Shown here: in pieces, positions 24,865-32,881 of the stretch
Numbering within the stretch: position 1 is the first letter of the stretch
Layout: every line of letters begins with the position of its first letter
Assembly (NCBI RefSeq): GCF_007989085.1
Contig: NZ_BJVJ01000050.1
Span: 1-45,951, forward strand
Direction of reading: 5' to 3'
Source: Pseudonocardia sulfidoxydans NBRC 16205
GTDB lineage: Bacteria; Actinomycetota; Actinomycetes; Mycobacteriales; Pseudonocardiaceae
DNA: 45,951 bases
The notes under the pieces: generated by a model
Told to the model about the DNA's origin: nothing
The model's input: only the letters and a program-made list of their open reading frames with translations
The model's database searches: none
Program-made: the position numbers and the translations under genes

Positions 24865-26162
24865 CTTTTGACCGTCTCGCGGCGGCGCTCGGCGAACACC
24901 TCGCGCAGCGGACGCACCGGGAACCCCTCGTCGGCCAGCTTCCGGCGGGCCCGCCGGCGCGCGATGATCACCCCGGCCAGCGCGATGCCCCACACCGCGT
25001 ACTGGACCACCCATGCCGCGCGGAACGAGTCGGGCGTGTAGCCGCCGGCCAGGCCCAGCACGGCGCCGACACCGAGCGTCACCAGCAGCGACGCGGTGAA
25101 GCCGCCGATGTTGACGATCCCGACGGCCGTCCCCTGCCGGTGCCCGGGGTTGAAGGTGCGGGCGTAGTCGAACCCGATCATCGACGCCGGACCGCCTGCG
25201 GCCAGGACGACGACGAGCACGACGATCAGCCAGCGCGGCGCCGGGGCCGGGGTGAGCAGGACGGCCGTCCACGCGACGGCCGTCGCCATGATCACGCCGA
25301 TGACCAGCCAGGACCGGCGCGTGGGGTGGCGGGCGGCGAACTCGCCGAACAGCGGGCCCGCGACCACCCCGACGAGGACGAGCAGCGTCAGGATCCCGCC
25401 GGCCGCCGCGGACGACATGCCCTGGCCGACGACGAGGTACGGCACGCCCCACATCAGCGCGAACACGGTGCCGGCGAACTGCGTGCCGGTGTGGGTCCAC
25501 AGGCCCAACCGGGTGCCGGGCTCCGACCACGAGGCCTTGAGGGAGTCCGACACGGCCCGCCACGACGTCGCCGACACCGGGGTCGGGGCGCCCGCGGGCC
25601 GGTTGCGCAGCACCGCGGCGACGGCGATCGCCGCGGCCACGCCCAGGCCCGCGGCCGAGACGAACGCCGGTGTCCAGCCGCCCTGGTGCAGCAGCGCGGC
25701 GAACGGGAGGGCCGAGAGGATCTGGCCGCCCTGGCCGAGCAGGCCCGTCAGCTGGGTCATGACCGGCACCGTGCGCGGCGGGAACCACGCGTTCACCACG
25801 GACAGCACGCTGATGAAGGTCAGTGCGTCACCGGCGCCGACGAGGACCCGCGCGGCGATCGCGATCGGCAGCGTCTCGGCGAGCGCGAGCAGGAGCTGCC
25901 CCGACGCCATGACCAACGCGCCGACGACGACGAGCGTCCGGGCGCCGAAGCGGTCGAGGAGGATGCCGGTCGGGATCTGCAGCAGCGCGTAGACCAGCAG
26001 CTGCAGGACCAGGAACCCCGACAGCACCGCGGGGGCGGCGCCGAAGCGGTCGGCCGCGTCGAGACCCGCGACGCCGAACGACGTCCGGTTCATGACACCG
26101 ATGAGGTAGGCGAACAGACCGACGGACCAGACCACCCACGGGCGGTAACCACTCATGCTCAT
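24861..26162 (-). CDS. MFS transporter
   Basis: A 433-aa major facilitator with about twelve TM segments. Motif-A-like ILLDRFGARTLVVVGA follows TM2 and a central loop contains RNRPAGAPTPVSATSWRAVSDSLK. The VMNRTSFGVAGLDAADRF opening resembles the hexuronate/phthalate-type or NarK-like anion families, but the substrate cannot be assigned. The tail is basic and cytoplasmic. I chose ATG 26160-26162 with GGAG upstream; a second ATG lies two codons on. It is divergent from the PAC2 gene. Confidence 0.9.
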   Translation of the reverse strand: MSMSGYRPWVVWSVGLFAYLIGVMNRTSFGVAGLDAADRFGAAPAVLSGFLVLQLLVYALLQIPTGILLDRFGARTLVVVGALVMASGQLLLALAETLPIAIAARVLVGAGDALTFISVLSVVNAWFPPRTVPVMTQLTGLLGQGGQILSALPFAALLHQGGWTPAFVSAAGLGVAAAIAVAAVLRNRPAGAPTPVSATSWRAVSDSLKASWSEPGTRLGLWTHTGTQFAGTVFALMWGVPYLVVGQGMSSAAAGGILTLLVLVGVVAGPLFGEFAARHPTRRSWLVIGVIMATAVAWTAVLLTPAPAPRWLIVVLVVVLAAGGPASMIGFDYARTFNPGHRQGTAVGIVNIGGFTASLLVTLGVGAVLGLAGGYTPDSFRAAWVVQYAVWGIALAGVIIARRRARRKLADEGFPVRPLREVFAERRRETVKS

Positions 26163-26217
26163 GACTCGCTCCAGGATGCGCCCGGACGGGCCCGAAAGGA
26201 CCCTGATTGCGGGCCGC

Positions 26218-26230
26218 CTCACGATGTGAG
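26218..26230. promoter_or_regulatory. small inverted repeat in the divergent MFS/PAC2 region
   Basis: CTCAC-GAT-GTGAG is a perfect 5-bp-arm dyad in the 257-nt region between the MFS and PAC2 starts. It is short enough to occur by chance, but sits where an operator would be expected. Confidence 0.3.
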
Positions 26231-26419
26231 ATGCATCGGCCGCGCAAGTCACCGCGGCCCGATCCCCCGCGCCCGGCCCCGGACCGGGACAATGGAACGG
26301 CTCGACGGCTCCACGGGATGCTGTGCGGGCTCCCGTGCGTTGTGCGGGAAGGCCGGGCACGTCGCCCGGCGACGGGTGCCCCGCACGGGGCGCGCGAGAC
26401 GACGGCCGGAGGACACACG

Positions 26420-27343
26420 GTGCTCGACCCGCAGGAGCTCTACACGGTGGCCGACGACGCCCCGCAGCTGAGCGACCCGGTGCTGGTGGTCGTGCTCGAC
26501 GGGTTCGTCGACGCGGGCAACGCGGCGCGGCTCGCCGCGGAGGCCCTTCTCGAGGGCCGGGAGACGACGCCGGTGGTCCACTTCGACGTCGACCAGCTCG
26601 TGGACTACCGCAGCAGACGTCCCCCGCTGCAGTTCGAGACCGACCACTGGGCCTCGTACTCGCCGCCGGTGCTCGACATCGTCGCGGTCACCGACACCGG
26701 CGACACCCCCTACCTGCTGCTGTTCGGCCCGGAGCCCGACAGCCAGTGGGAGCGGTTCGTCGCGGCGATCGAGCAGATCGTGCGACGGTTCGGCGTGCGG
26801 CTGGTGATCACGCTCAGCGGCATCCCGATGGCCGTCCCGCACACCCGCCCGATCGGCGTCACCGCCCACGCCACGCGTGCCGACCTCGTCGAGGGGCACA
26901 CGGCGTGGTTCGGCAGCGCGGAGGTCCCCGGCTCGGCGACGGCGCTGCTGGAGTACCGCCTCGGCGAGGCCGGCCACGACGCCATGGGCTTCGCGGTGCA
27001 CGTGCCGCACTACCTGGCCCGCGCGGAGTACCCGCAGGCGGCGCGCACGCTGCTCGACCACACGGGTGTCTCGGCGGGCCTGTTCCTGCCGACGGAGTCG
27101 CTGACCAAGGCGGCCGAGCGCACCGAGGTCGAGATCGCCGAGCAGGTCGAGAACTCCGAGGAGGTCGCGCAGGTCGTGGCCGCCCTGGAGCGGCAGTACG
27201 ACACCGTCGCGGAGGCGGCCGGTGAGGGCGGCTCCGGCGGGCTCGGCGGCGAGCTGCCCAGCGCCGAGGAGCTCGCGGCCGAGGTGGAGCGTTTCCTCGC
27301 GATGCGCGACCCCGAGGACGAGCTCCCCGGCGACGACGGCTGA
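26420..27343 (+). CDS. PAC2-family protein (proteasome assembly chaperone-like, Rv2125 type)
   Basis: A 307-aa PAC2 domain protein. Conserved pieces include VLVVVLDGFVDAGNAARLAAEALL, the VHFDVDQLVDYRSRRPPLQFE segment, LLLFGPEPDSQWERF and IGVTAHATRADLVEGHTAW. A C-terminal acidic helical tail follows (about 230-307). The actinobacterial homologue Rv2125 is a PAC2 protein of unknown mechanism; actinomycetes carry 20S proteasomes, but no proteasome gene is in this window. An open frame runs upstream to 26207, but GTG 26420 has GGAGG upstream and begins the conserved sequence. It converges on the E1-like gene across a P40 palindrome. Confidence 0.88.
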   Translation: MLDPQELYTVADDAPQLSDPVLVVVLDGFVDAGNAARLAAEALLEGRETTPVVHFDVDQLVDYRSRRPPLQFETDHWASYSPPVLDIVAVTDTGDTPYLLLFGPEPDSQWERFVAAIEQIVRRFGVRLVITLSGIPMAVPHTRPIGVTAHATRADLVEGHTAWFGSAEVPGSATALLEYRLGEAGHDAMGFAVHVPHYLARAEYPQAARTLLDHTGVSAGLFLPTESLTKAAERTEVEIAEQVENSEEVAQVVAALERQYDTVAEAAGEGGSGGLGGELPSAEELAAEVERFLAMRDPEDELPGDDG

Positions 27344-27349
27344 CACCCC

Positions 27350-27389
27350 GTGAGTGGCGATGGTCGCCAGAGCGACCATCGCCACTCAC
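27350..27389. repeat. P40 palindrome copy 3, between convergent genes
   Basis: A 40-nt palindrome with 18-bp perfect arms (GTGAGTGGCGATGGTCGC) and a 4-nt loop (CAGA). It starts 7 nt after the PAC2 stop and ends 5 nt before the E1-like gene's stop, filling the whole 50-nt gap. Against copy 4, paired changes such as A to G on one arm and T to C on the other keep the pairing. Confidence 0.9.
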
Positions 27390-27393
27390 GAGC

Positions 27394-29730
27394 TCAGTCG
27401 GTGACGTCCAGCGCCGCGGTGACGACGGCGTCGGCGTCGATGCCGTGGTGGCGGTAGACCGACTCCAGGTCGCCGGACTGGCCGAACCGGGACACACCGA
27501 GGTGCGTCGCCCGCACCTGGTTGATCCCGGCGAGGAACGCCAGCGTGTGCGGGTGCCCGTCGAGGATCGTGACGAGCGGCGCCGCCCGGTGGGCGGGGAA
27601 CGCAGCGTCGAGCACCCAGGTGTCGGCGTCGCCGTGGCCCGCGCGGGCCTGGACGGCGTCGAACAGCAGCCCGGGGCTGGTCACGCACACGACGTCGGCG
27701 GCGATGCCCTGCTCGGCGAGCCGGTCGGCGGCGGCGAGGGCCTCGGGCACGATCGCGCCCATCGCGGCAATGGTGACGTCGGGCTTCCCCGGCGCACGCC
27801 GCAGCGGGTAGGCGCCGGCCACGACCTGCGTGCGACGGCGTTCGCGCGCCGCCGGGTCCGTCGGGACCGCGGCGAGGGTCTGGTCGATCGGGCGCGTCGA
27901 GAGCCGCAGGTAGGCCGACGTCCCACCGGGACGGCCCAGCCGCGCGAGCGAGGCCAGCAGCGTCCACTCGACGTCGATCGCGAACGCGGGCTCGTACGTC
28001 GTGCAGCCGGGCTGCTCCAGGCCGACCGACGGCGTCGTCACCGACTGGTGCGCACCGCCCTCCGGCGCCAGCGACACCCCCGACGGCGTGCCGACGAGGA
28101 TCGACTGCCCGCCCGCGTAGATGCCGAACGACCACGGCTCCAGCGCCCGCTCGACGAACGGGTCGTAGAGCACGCCGATGGGCAGCAGCGGCTGACCCCA
28201 GCGGCTCCAGGTCGCACCCAGCTCCCCCAGCAGGCCGACGAGGTTGCCCTCGGCGATGCCCAGCTCCAGGTGCTGGCCGGTGGGTCGCTCGCGCCAGTGC
28301 AGGATCGTCTCGGGGTCGTCGTCGAACCAGTCGCGGCGCTCGTCGGCCGACCACACCCCGACCTTGTTCACCCAGCCGCCCAGGTTCGTCGACGACGACA
28401 CGTCCGGGCACAGGGTGACGACGCGCGCCGCGGCCTCCGGAGCGGAGCGGGTCAGGTCGAGCAGGGTCCGGCCCAGCGCGGCCTGCGTGGTGGCCTTCCC
28501 GCTGGGGGTGCGACCGATGTCGGTGGGCACGTCGACCGTCGGCAGCGCGGGGACGGGCGCGCGGTGCAGCCGGGTGGCGGTCTCGCGGCACAGCTCGGCC
28601 GCGGCGGAGTCGTCGGCGAACCGGGCCCACGGGTCGTCGACCGAGGTGCCGACCGACGCGGCCAGCTCACCCAGCTGGTCGGCCGTCAGCAGCGACGAGT
28701 GGTTCTGCGGGTGCCCCGCCGTCGCCAGGCCGTGCCCCTTCACCGTGTAGGCGAGGATGACCGTCGGGCGGGTGTCGTCGATCGCGCGGAAGGCGTCACC
28801 GACCGCCTGCAGGTCGTGCCCGCCGAGGTTGCGGATCGCGGCGAGCAGCGTGTCGTCGTCGAGTGCGTCGACGAGTCCCTGCAGCTCGGGCGAGTCGGGC
28901 AGGCGTTCGCGCAGCTGGGCCGGGGTGCAGCGCAGCAGCCGCTGGTACTCGGGGTTGGGCATGTCGTCGATGCGCCGGCGCAGCGCGTCGCCACCCGGGC
29001 GTTCGAACAGCTCGTGCAGCAGCCGGCCGTACTTGACCGTGAGCACCTGCCAGCCCGCCGCCTCGAACATGCCCTGGATGCGGAAGGCGCCGATGTTGGG
29101 CACGACGCGGTCGAGCGACTGCCGGTTCAGGTCGACGATCCACACGACCTCGCCGAGCTCGGCGACCATCGGGTCGAGGATCGCCTCCCAGCAGGCGCCC
29201 TCGTCGAGCTCCGCGTCGCCGACCAGCGAGTACTGCCGGCCCGTGCCCGCGCCCCCGCCCTTGGAGTCGACGTAGCGGCGCGCCAGCGCACCCCAGATCG
29301 GGGCGGTCGCGCCGATGCCGACCGAACCCGTCGAGTAGTCGACCGGGTCCGGGTCCTTCGAGCGGCTCGGGTAGGACTGCAGGCCACCGAACTCGCGCAG
29401 CGTCGTCAGGTAGCGCTCGTCGAGCTCGCCGAGCAGGTAGTTCACCGCGTGCAGCACGGGCGAGGCGTGCGGCTTGACCGACACCCGGTCCTGGGCGCGC
29501 AGGTGCTCGAACCACAGCGCCGTCATGATCGTCACCATCGAGGCCGACGACGCCTGGTGCCCGCCGACCTTCAGCCCCGTCGGGTTGGGCCGCACCCGGT
29601 TCGCGTGGTCGATGATCGCCGTCGAGAGCCACAGCACCCGCTTCTCGACCTCCGTGAGCACGGCGAGCCGGTCGTCGGCGATCGCGGCGTCGGGGCCGGA
29701 CGGCTGTCCGGACGTCATGGCGGTGGTCAT
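27394..29730 (-). CDS. thiamine-diphosphate enzyme, pyruvate dehydrogenase E1/transketolase-like
   Basis: About 778 aa, transketolase-superfamily. The first half carries a ThDP/Mg motif, VGDAELDEGACWEAI (about 166-180), followed by VDLNRQSLDRVV, the GDG...N(Q)-type signature of homodimeric E1. The middle has LELGIAEGNLVGLL (about 486-500) with the cofactor-activating Glu, and the end is a transketolase C-terminal domain. It is shorter than AceE (about 890 aa) but has the same arrangement, so it may be a variant pyruvate or 2-oxoacid E1. A transketolase-like enzyme is the alternative. ATG 29728-29730 is preceded by GGAG. It is divergent from an Lrp regulator, with a dyad between them. Confidence 0.82.
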   Translation of the reverse strand: MTTAMTSGQPSGPDAAIADDRLAVLTEVEKRVLWLSTAIIDHANRVRPNPTGLKVGGHQASSASMVTIMTALWFEHLRAQDRVSVKPHASPVLHAVNYLLGELDERYLTTLREFGGLQSYPSRSKDPDPVDYSTGSVGIGATAPIWGALARRYVDSKGGGAGTGRQYSLVGDAELDEGACWEAILDPMVAELGEVVWIVDLNRQSLDRVVPNIGAFRIQGMFEAAGWQVLTVKYGRLLHELFERPGGDALRRRIDDMPNPEYQRLLRCTPAQLRERLPDSPELQGLVDALDDDTLLAAIRNLGGHDLQAVGDAFRAIDDTRPTVILAYTVKGHGLATAGHPQNHSSLLTADQLGELAASVGTSVDDPWARFADDSAAAELCRETATRLHRAPVPALPTVDVPTDIGRTPSGKATTQAALGRTLLDLTRSAPEAAARVVTLCPDVSSSTNLGGWVNKVGVWSADERRDWFDDDPETILHWRERPTGQHLELGIAEGNLVGLLGELGATWSRWGQPLLPIGVLYDPFVERALEPWSFGIYAGGQSILVGTPSGVSLAPEGGAHQSVTTPSVGLEQPGCTTYEPAFAIDVEWTLLASLARLGRPGGTSAYLRLSTRPIDQTLAAVPTDPAARERRRTQVVAGAYPLRRAPGKPDVTIAAMGAIVPEALAAADRLAEQGIAADVVCVTSPGLLFDAVQARAGHGDADTWVLDAAFPAHRAAPLVTILDGHPHTLAFLAGINQVRATHLGVSRFGQSGDLESVYRHHGIDADAVVTAALDVTD

Positions 29731-29812
29731 TCCGATCACACTCCGGGCATCTGGGACGCAAGTTGCCCGCCCATCCGACCACCAGGCACCATGTCTGCAC
29801 CAGTTCCCGGCC

Positions 29813-29839
29813 GCCGACCGTGCAGACTGCACGGTCGGC
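29813..29839. promoter_or_regulatory. perfect 12-bp-arm dyad between the E1-like gene and lrp-type gene
   Basis: GCCGACCGTGCA-GAC-TGCACGGTCGGC is a perfect inverted repeat in the 139-nt divergent region. A related GTCTGCAC sequence lies about 20 nt away toward the E1 gene. Lrp/AsnC proteins bind such dyads at their own and their divergent target promoters. Confidence 0.6.
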
Positions 29840-29869
29840 GTCACCCGCCACGTCCCGGAAAGGTGCAAC

Positions 29870-30388
29870 GTGCCCAGTCCCGGCCCCCTCGACCCCCGCA
29901 TCGATCCCACGGGCCACCGCATCGACGACGTCGACGCCCGGCTGCTGCTCGCCCTCTCGGAGAGCCCCCGCGCCACCGTCCTCGCCCTCGCCGAGCGGAT
30001 GGGCATGTCGCGCAACACCGTCCAGGCCCGGCTGGCCCGCCTCGACCAGCACCGCGTCCTCGGCGGGTTCGAACGGCGCATCGACACCGCCGCGCTCGGC
30101 TACCCGCTCGTCGCCTACGTCACCGTCCAGGTCACCCAGAGCCGGCTCGACGAGGTCGGCGCCGCCCTCGGGCAGGTCCCCGAGGTGCTGGAGGTCCTCG
30201 GCATCTCGGGCCAGTCCGACCTGCAGGTCCAGGTCGTCGCCCGCGACGCCGACGACCTCTACCGCGTCGCCGGTGAGCTGCTCGCCGTCGACGGGGTCGA
30301 GCGCACGACGACGGGGCTCGTGATGCGCCGGCTCGTCGACTACCGGGTGGAACCCCTGCTCCGGCGTATCGCGGCGGGCTCCGGATAG
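29870..30388 (+). CDS. Lrp/AsnC-family transcriptional regulator
   Basis: A 172-aa Lrp protein with an N-terminal HTH (about 17-68; RIDDVDARLLLALSESPRATVLALAERMGMSRNTVQARLARLDQHRVLGGFERRID) and a C-terminal RAM domain (about 75-150; VTVQVTQSRLDEVGAALGQVPEVLEVLGISGQSDLQVQVVARDADDLYRVAGELLAVDGVERTTTGLV). These assemble as dimers to octamers and sense amino acids or related metabolites. GTG 29870 has GGAAAGG upstream. Divergence from the E1-like gene suggests it controls that gene, linking 2-oxoacid or amino acid status to carbon flux. Confidence 0.9.
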   Translation: MPSPGPLDPRIDPTGHRIDDVDARLLLALSESPRATVLALAERMGMSRNTVQARLARLDQHRVLGGFERRIDTAALGYPLVAYVTVQVTQSRLDEVGAALGQVPEVLEVLGISGQSDLQVQVVARDADDLYRVAGELLAVDGVERTTTGLVMRRLVDYRVEPLLRRIAAGSG

Positions 30389-30391
30389 CGT
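30386..30391 (+). promoter_or_regulatory. candidate -10 box for the serine hydrolase gene
   Basis: TAGCGT overlaps the Lrp stop codon and ends 7 nt before the GTG start at 30399. There is no Shine-Dalgarno sequence, so the hydrolase could be made from a leaderless transcript or by coupling to the Lrp gene. Confidence 0.25.
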
Positions 30392-30398
30392 CCGGGGT

Positions 30399-31718
30399 GT
30401 GACAGAGCTGCTCCCCGGCACCGCCCGCACCCTCTACGCCCGCACCGCCCGCGCCCAGCGCGACGGCCGCGTCCCCGGGCTCGTCGCCGGCGTCGTGCGC
30501 GGCGGCGGGCTCGCCTGGTCGGCCGCCCGCGGCGACGTCGCCGAACCCCACCGCGACGTCGCGCACCGGCTCGGCTCGATCACCAAGACCGTCGCCGCCA
30601 TCACCGTCATGCGGCTGCGCGACGAGGGCCGCCTCGACCTCGCCGACCCGCTCGAAAAGCACCTGCCCGGCACCCCGCTCGGCGACCGCACCCTCGGACA
30701 GCTGTTGTCCCACATGGGCGGCGCCACCTCCGAGAGCCCCGGCGGCTGGTGGGAACGGACCCCCGGCACGACGCTGGAGGGGCTCGGTCTCTCCCCCGCC
30801 GACGCCGTCCTCGCCCCGGCCCGCCGCTTCCACTACTCCAACCTCGGGTTCGGGCTGCTCGGCGAGCTCGTCGCCCGGGCCCGGGGTCGCAGCTGGGTCG
30901 AGGTCGCCCGCGACGAGGTGCTGCTGCCGCTGGGCATGACCCGCACGACTCCGCGCCCCGTCGCCCCTGCGGCGCAAGGGTTCGCGGTGCACCCGTGGGC
31001 CGACGTCCGCCAGCCCGAGCCCGAGCACGACGCCGTCGTCATGGCCCCCGCGGGACAGCTCTGGGCGAGCGCGACGGACCTCGCGCGCCTCGGCGCGTTC
31101 CTCCTCGGCGACACCGGCGACGTCCTCGCGACCGCGACGCTCGAGGAGATGTGCCTGCCGTCGGGCATCGACCCCGGCGACGCCCCCGGCTGGTCGTCCT
31201 ACGGGCTCGGCGTGCAGGTGCGGCGCGTCGAGAGCGGCGCGACGCTCGTCGGGCACGGCGGCTCGATGCCGGGCTTCCTCGCCGGGCTGTGGGTCGACCG
31301 CGAGGAGGCCACCGGCGCCCTCGCGCTGGCCAACACCACCTCGGGTCTCGACGGCGGGCTGCCCGCCGCGCTGCTCGCCGACGTTCGCGAGGCCGAGCCC
31401 CACATCGTGGACGCCTGGCGGCCGTCGGCGTCGCCGGTGCCCGTCGAGCTGCTCGGCCCCTGGTACTGGGGTCCGTCGCCGTATGCGCTACGCGCGATTC
31501 CCGGCGGGCTGCTGCACCTGGGCGGGCTCGGCCGGCCGGGGCGGGCCAGCCGGTTCCGCCCGGGTCCCGCCGGCACCTGGATCGGCATGGACGGCTACTT
31601 CGCCGGGGAGACGCTGCGCCTGGACCCGGTGGCGCTGAACCTGGCGACGTTCGTCTTCACCCGCACCCCCTACGACCCTGCGGCCCCGGTCCCGGGCGGC
31701 ACCTGTGAGTGGCGATAG
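30399..31718 (+). CDS. serine hydrolase, class C beta-lactamase/DD-peptidase fold
   Basis: A 439-aa protein. SxxK is S60-ITK63 in HRLGSITKT, the YxN motif is Y146-S-N148 in FHYSNLG, and the KTG-equivalent is H286-GG in LVGHGGSMPG. All three active-site motifs of the esterase/beta-lactamase class C family are present. No signal peptide is evident, so it is probably cytosolic: an esterase, amidase or peptidase rather than a resistance lactamase. A C-terminal extra domain follows residue about 330 (LLGPWYWGPSPYALR...). The start is GTG 30399, ten nt after the Lrp stop. The stop codon TAG (31716-31718) lies inside P40 copy 4, which encodes the final three residues EWR. Confidence 0.86.
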   Translation: MTELLPGTARTLYARTARAQRDGRVPGLVAGVVRGGGLAWSAARGDVAEPHRDVAHRLGSITKTVAAITVMRLRDEGRLDLADPLEKHLPGTPLGDRTLGQLLSHMGGATSESPGGWWERTPGTTLEGLGLSPADAVLAPARRFHYSNLGFGLLGELVARARGRSWVEVARDEVLLPLGMTRTTPRPVAPAAQGFAVHPWADVRQPEPEHDAVVMAPAGQLWASATDLARLGAFLLGDTGDVLATATLEEMCLPSGIDPGDAPGWSSYGLGVQVRRVESGATLVGHGGSMPGFLAGLWVDREEATGALALANTTSGLDGGLPAALLADVREAEPHIVDAWRPSASPVPVELLGPWYWGPSPYALRAIPGGLLHLGGLGRPGRASRFRPGPAGTWIGMDGYFAGETLRLDPVALNLATFVFTRTPYDPAAPVPGGTCEWR

Positions 31719-31744
31719 TCGCTATAGCGACTATCGCCACTCAC
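31705..31744. repeat. P40 palindrome copy 4, overlapping the hydrolase stop codon
   Basis: A perfect 40-bp palindrome (each half GTGAGTGGCGATAGTCGCTA). It begins inside the serine hydrolase gene and supplies its last codons and TAG stop. It is followed by two R62 units before the convergent quinone oxidoreductase gene. Confidence 0.92.
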
Positions 31745-31760
31745 GACCCCGGGACGGGCC

Positions 31761-31884
31761 GGCGCGCAACCTCACGGTCGTCCTCGGGTCCTCGGACAGC
31801 GGTGAGGTTGCGCACCGATGTTCGCGCGCAACCTCACTGTCGTGCCGACGGCTGCGGACAGCGGTGAGGTTGCGCGCGGGTCGT
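31761..31884. repeat. R62 tandem repeat, two units
   Basis: Two copies of a 62-bp unit (31761-31822 and 31823-31884). Each opens with GCGCAACCTCAC and closes with GTGAGGTTGCGC, a 12-bp (first) or 15-bp (second) inverted repeat. They fill the rest of the gap between two convergent genes and belong to the same family as the array at 37432. Confidence 0.85.
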
Positions 31885-31888
31885 CTGG

Positions 31889-32854
31889 TCAGGGCTGCAG
31901 GACGACCTTGCCGGTGACCCGGCGCTCGTCGATCAGGGCCAGCGCCGCCGCCGCCTCGTCGAGCGGGAACGTCTGCGAGACCACCGGGTCGAGGGCCCCG
32001 GAGCGCAGGTGCGGCAGCAGGTCGGCCCACTGCCCGTGGATGTAGCCCTCGTGGGCCAACGCGTAGCCGCCCCACGCGACGCCGACGACCTCGGTGTTGC
32101 CCAGTAGCAGCCGGTTCACCTTCACCGTGGGGATCTCGCCCGCGGTGAACCCGACGACCAGCACGCGACCGAAGGGGGCGAGCGAGCGCAGCGAGTCGGT
32201 GAACCGGTCACCACCGACGGGGTCCACCACGACGTCCACGCCGCGGCCGCCGGTCAGTTCGCGGGCGGCGTCCTTGAACCCGTCGACGAGCACGGTGTCG
32301 TGCGCGCCCGCGGCCCTGGCCACCTCGGCCTTCTCCGCGCTCGACACGACGGCGATCACGCGCGCACCCATGGCCCGTGCCAGCTGTGTGACGGCGGTGC
32401 CGATGCCACCCGCCGCGCCGTGGACCAGCACGTCGTCGCCCTCGCGGAGCCGGCCGCGGACGGCCAGGGTGAAGTGGGCGGTGAGGTAGTTCATCGGCAG
32501 GCAGGCGCCCGCGGCGAAGGACACCTCGTCGGGCAGCGGGACGACGTGGTCGGCCGCGACCGCGGCGACCTCGGAGAAGGCGCCGTAGACCGAGAAGGCC
32601 GCGACCCGGTCGCCGGCGGCGAACCCCGACCCGGCGGGTGCCTCCCGGACGACGCCGGCCAGCTCGGAGCCGAGACCGAAGGGCGGGTCGGGCTTGTACT
32701 GGTAGAGCCCGCGGGTGAGCAGGACGTCGGGGAAGTTCACCCCGGCGGCGCGGACGTCGATCACCACCTGCCCGTCGGCCGCCGCGGGCTCCTCGACGTC
32801 GCGCACCTCGACCGCCGCCGGACCGTCGAGCCGGACCACCTGAACCGAACGCAC
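31889..32854 (-). CDS. NADPH:quinone oxidoreductase-like medium-chain dehydrogenase (zinc-free MDR)
   Basis: A 321-aa QOR-type MDR enzyme. The N-terminal GroES-like domain has AAGVNFPDVLLTRGLYQYKPDPPFGLGSELAGVV. The cofactor domain has VLVHGAAGGIGTAVTQLARAMGARVIAV (about 140-167), the AAGGIG loop of NADPH-binding quinone reductases. Zinc-binding cysteines are absent. Members reduce quinones or enoyl-type substrates and often accompany fatty acid or aromatic degradation. The GTG start 32852-32854 has GAGGAGGTACGG upstream. The upstream minus-strand MFS/GntR pair ends 27 nt away, so co-transcription with them is likely. Confidence 0.9.
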   Translation of the reverse strand: MRSVQVVRLDGPAAVEVRDVEEPAAADGQVVIDVRAAGVNFPDVLLTRGLYQYKPDPPFGLGSELAGVVREAPAGSGFAAGDRVAAFSVYGAFSEVAAVAADHVVPLPDEVSFAAGACLPMNYLTAHFTLAVRGRLREGDDVLVHGAAGGIGTAVTQLARAMGARVIAVVSSAEKAEVARAAGAHDTVLVDGFKDAARELTGGRGVDVVVDPVGGDRFTDSLRSLAPFGRVLVVGFTAGEIPTVKVNRLLLGNTEVVGVAWGGYALAHEGYIHGQWADLLPHLRSGALDPVVSQTFPLDEAAAALALIDERRVTGKVVLQP

Positions 32855-32881
32855 CCGTACCTCCTCGTACCGCTGGGCTTC

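Noticed and set aside
23280..26471. A 1063-codon plus-strand frame over the flavoprotein, DsbA-like and MFS genes
   Set aside because: It is Arg/Pro/Ala-rich shadow sequence without domains, antisense to well supported genes, as expected at this GC content.
27445..30276. A 943-codon plus-strand frame opposite the E1-like gene
   Set aside because: Antisense shadow: no family motifs, and the E1-like gene on the other strand carries the ThDP motifs.
31823..31878. Second R62 unit considered as the terminator of the quinone oxidoreductase gene only
   Set aside because: The same unit recurs in tandem at another locus and precedes the gene's stop by just a few nt in both directions, so I record it as a repeat family and not as a single terminator.
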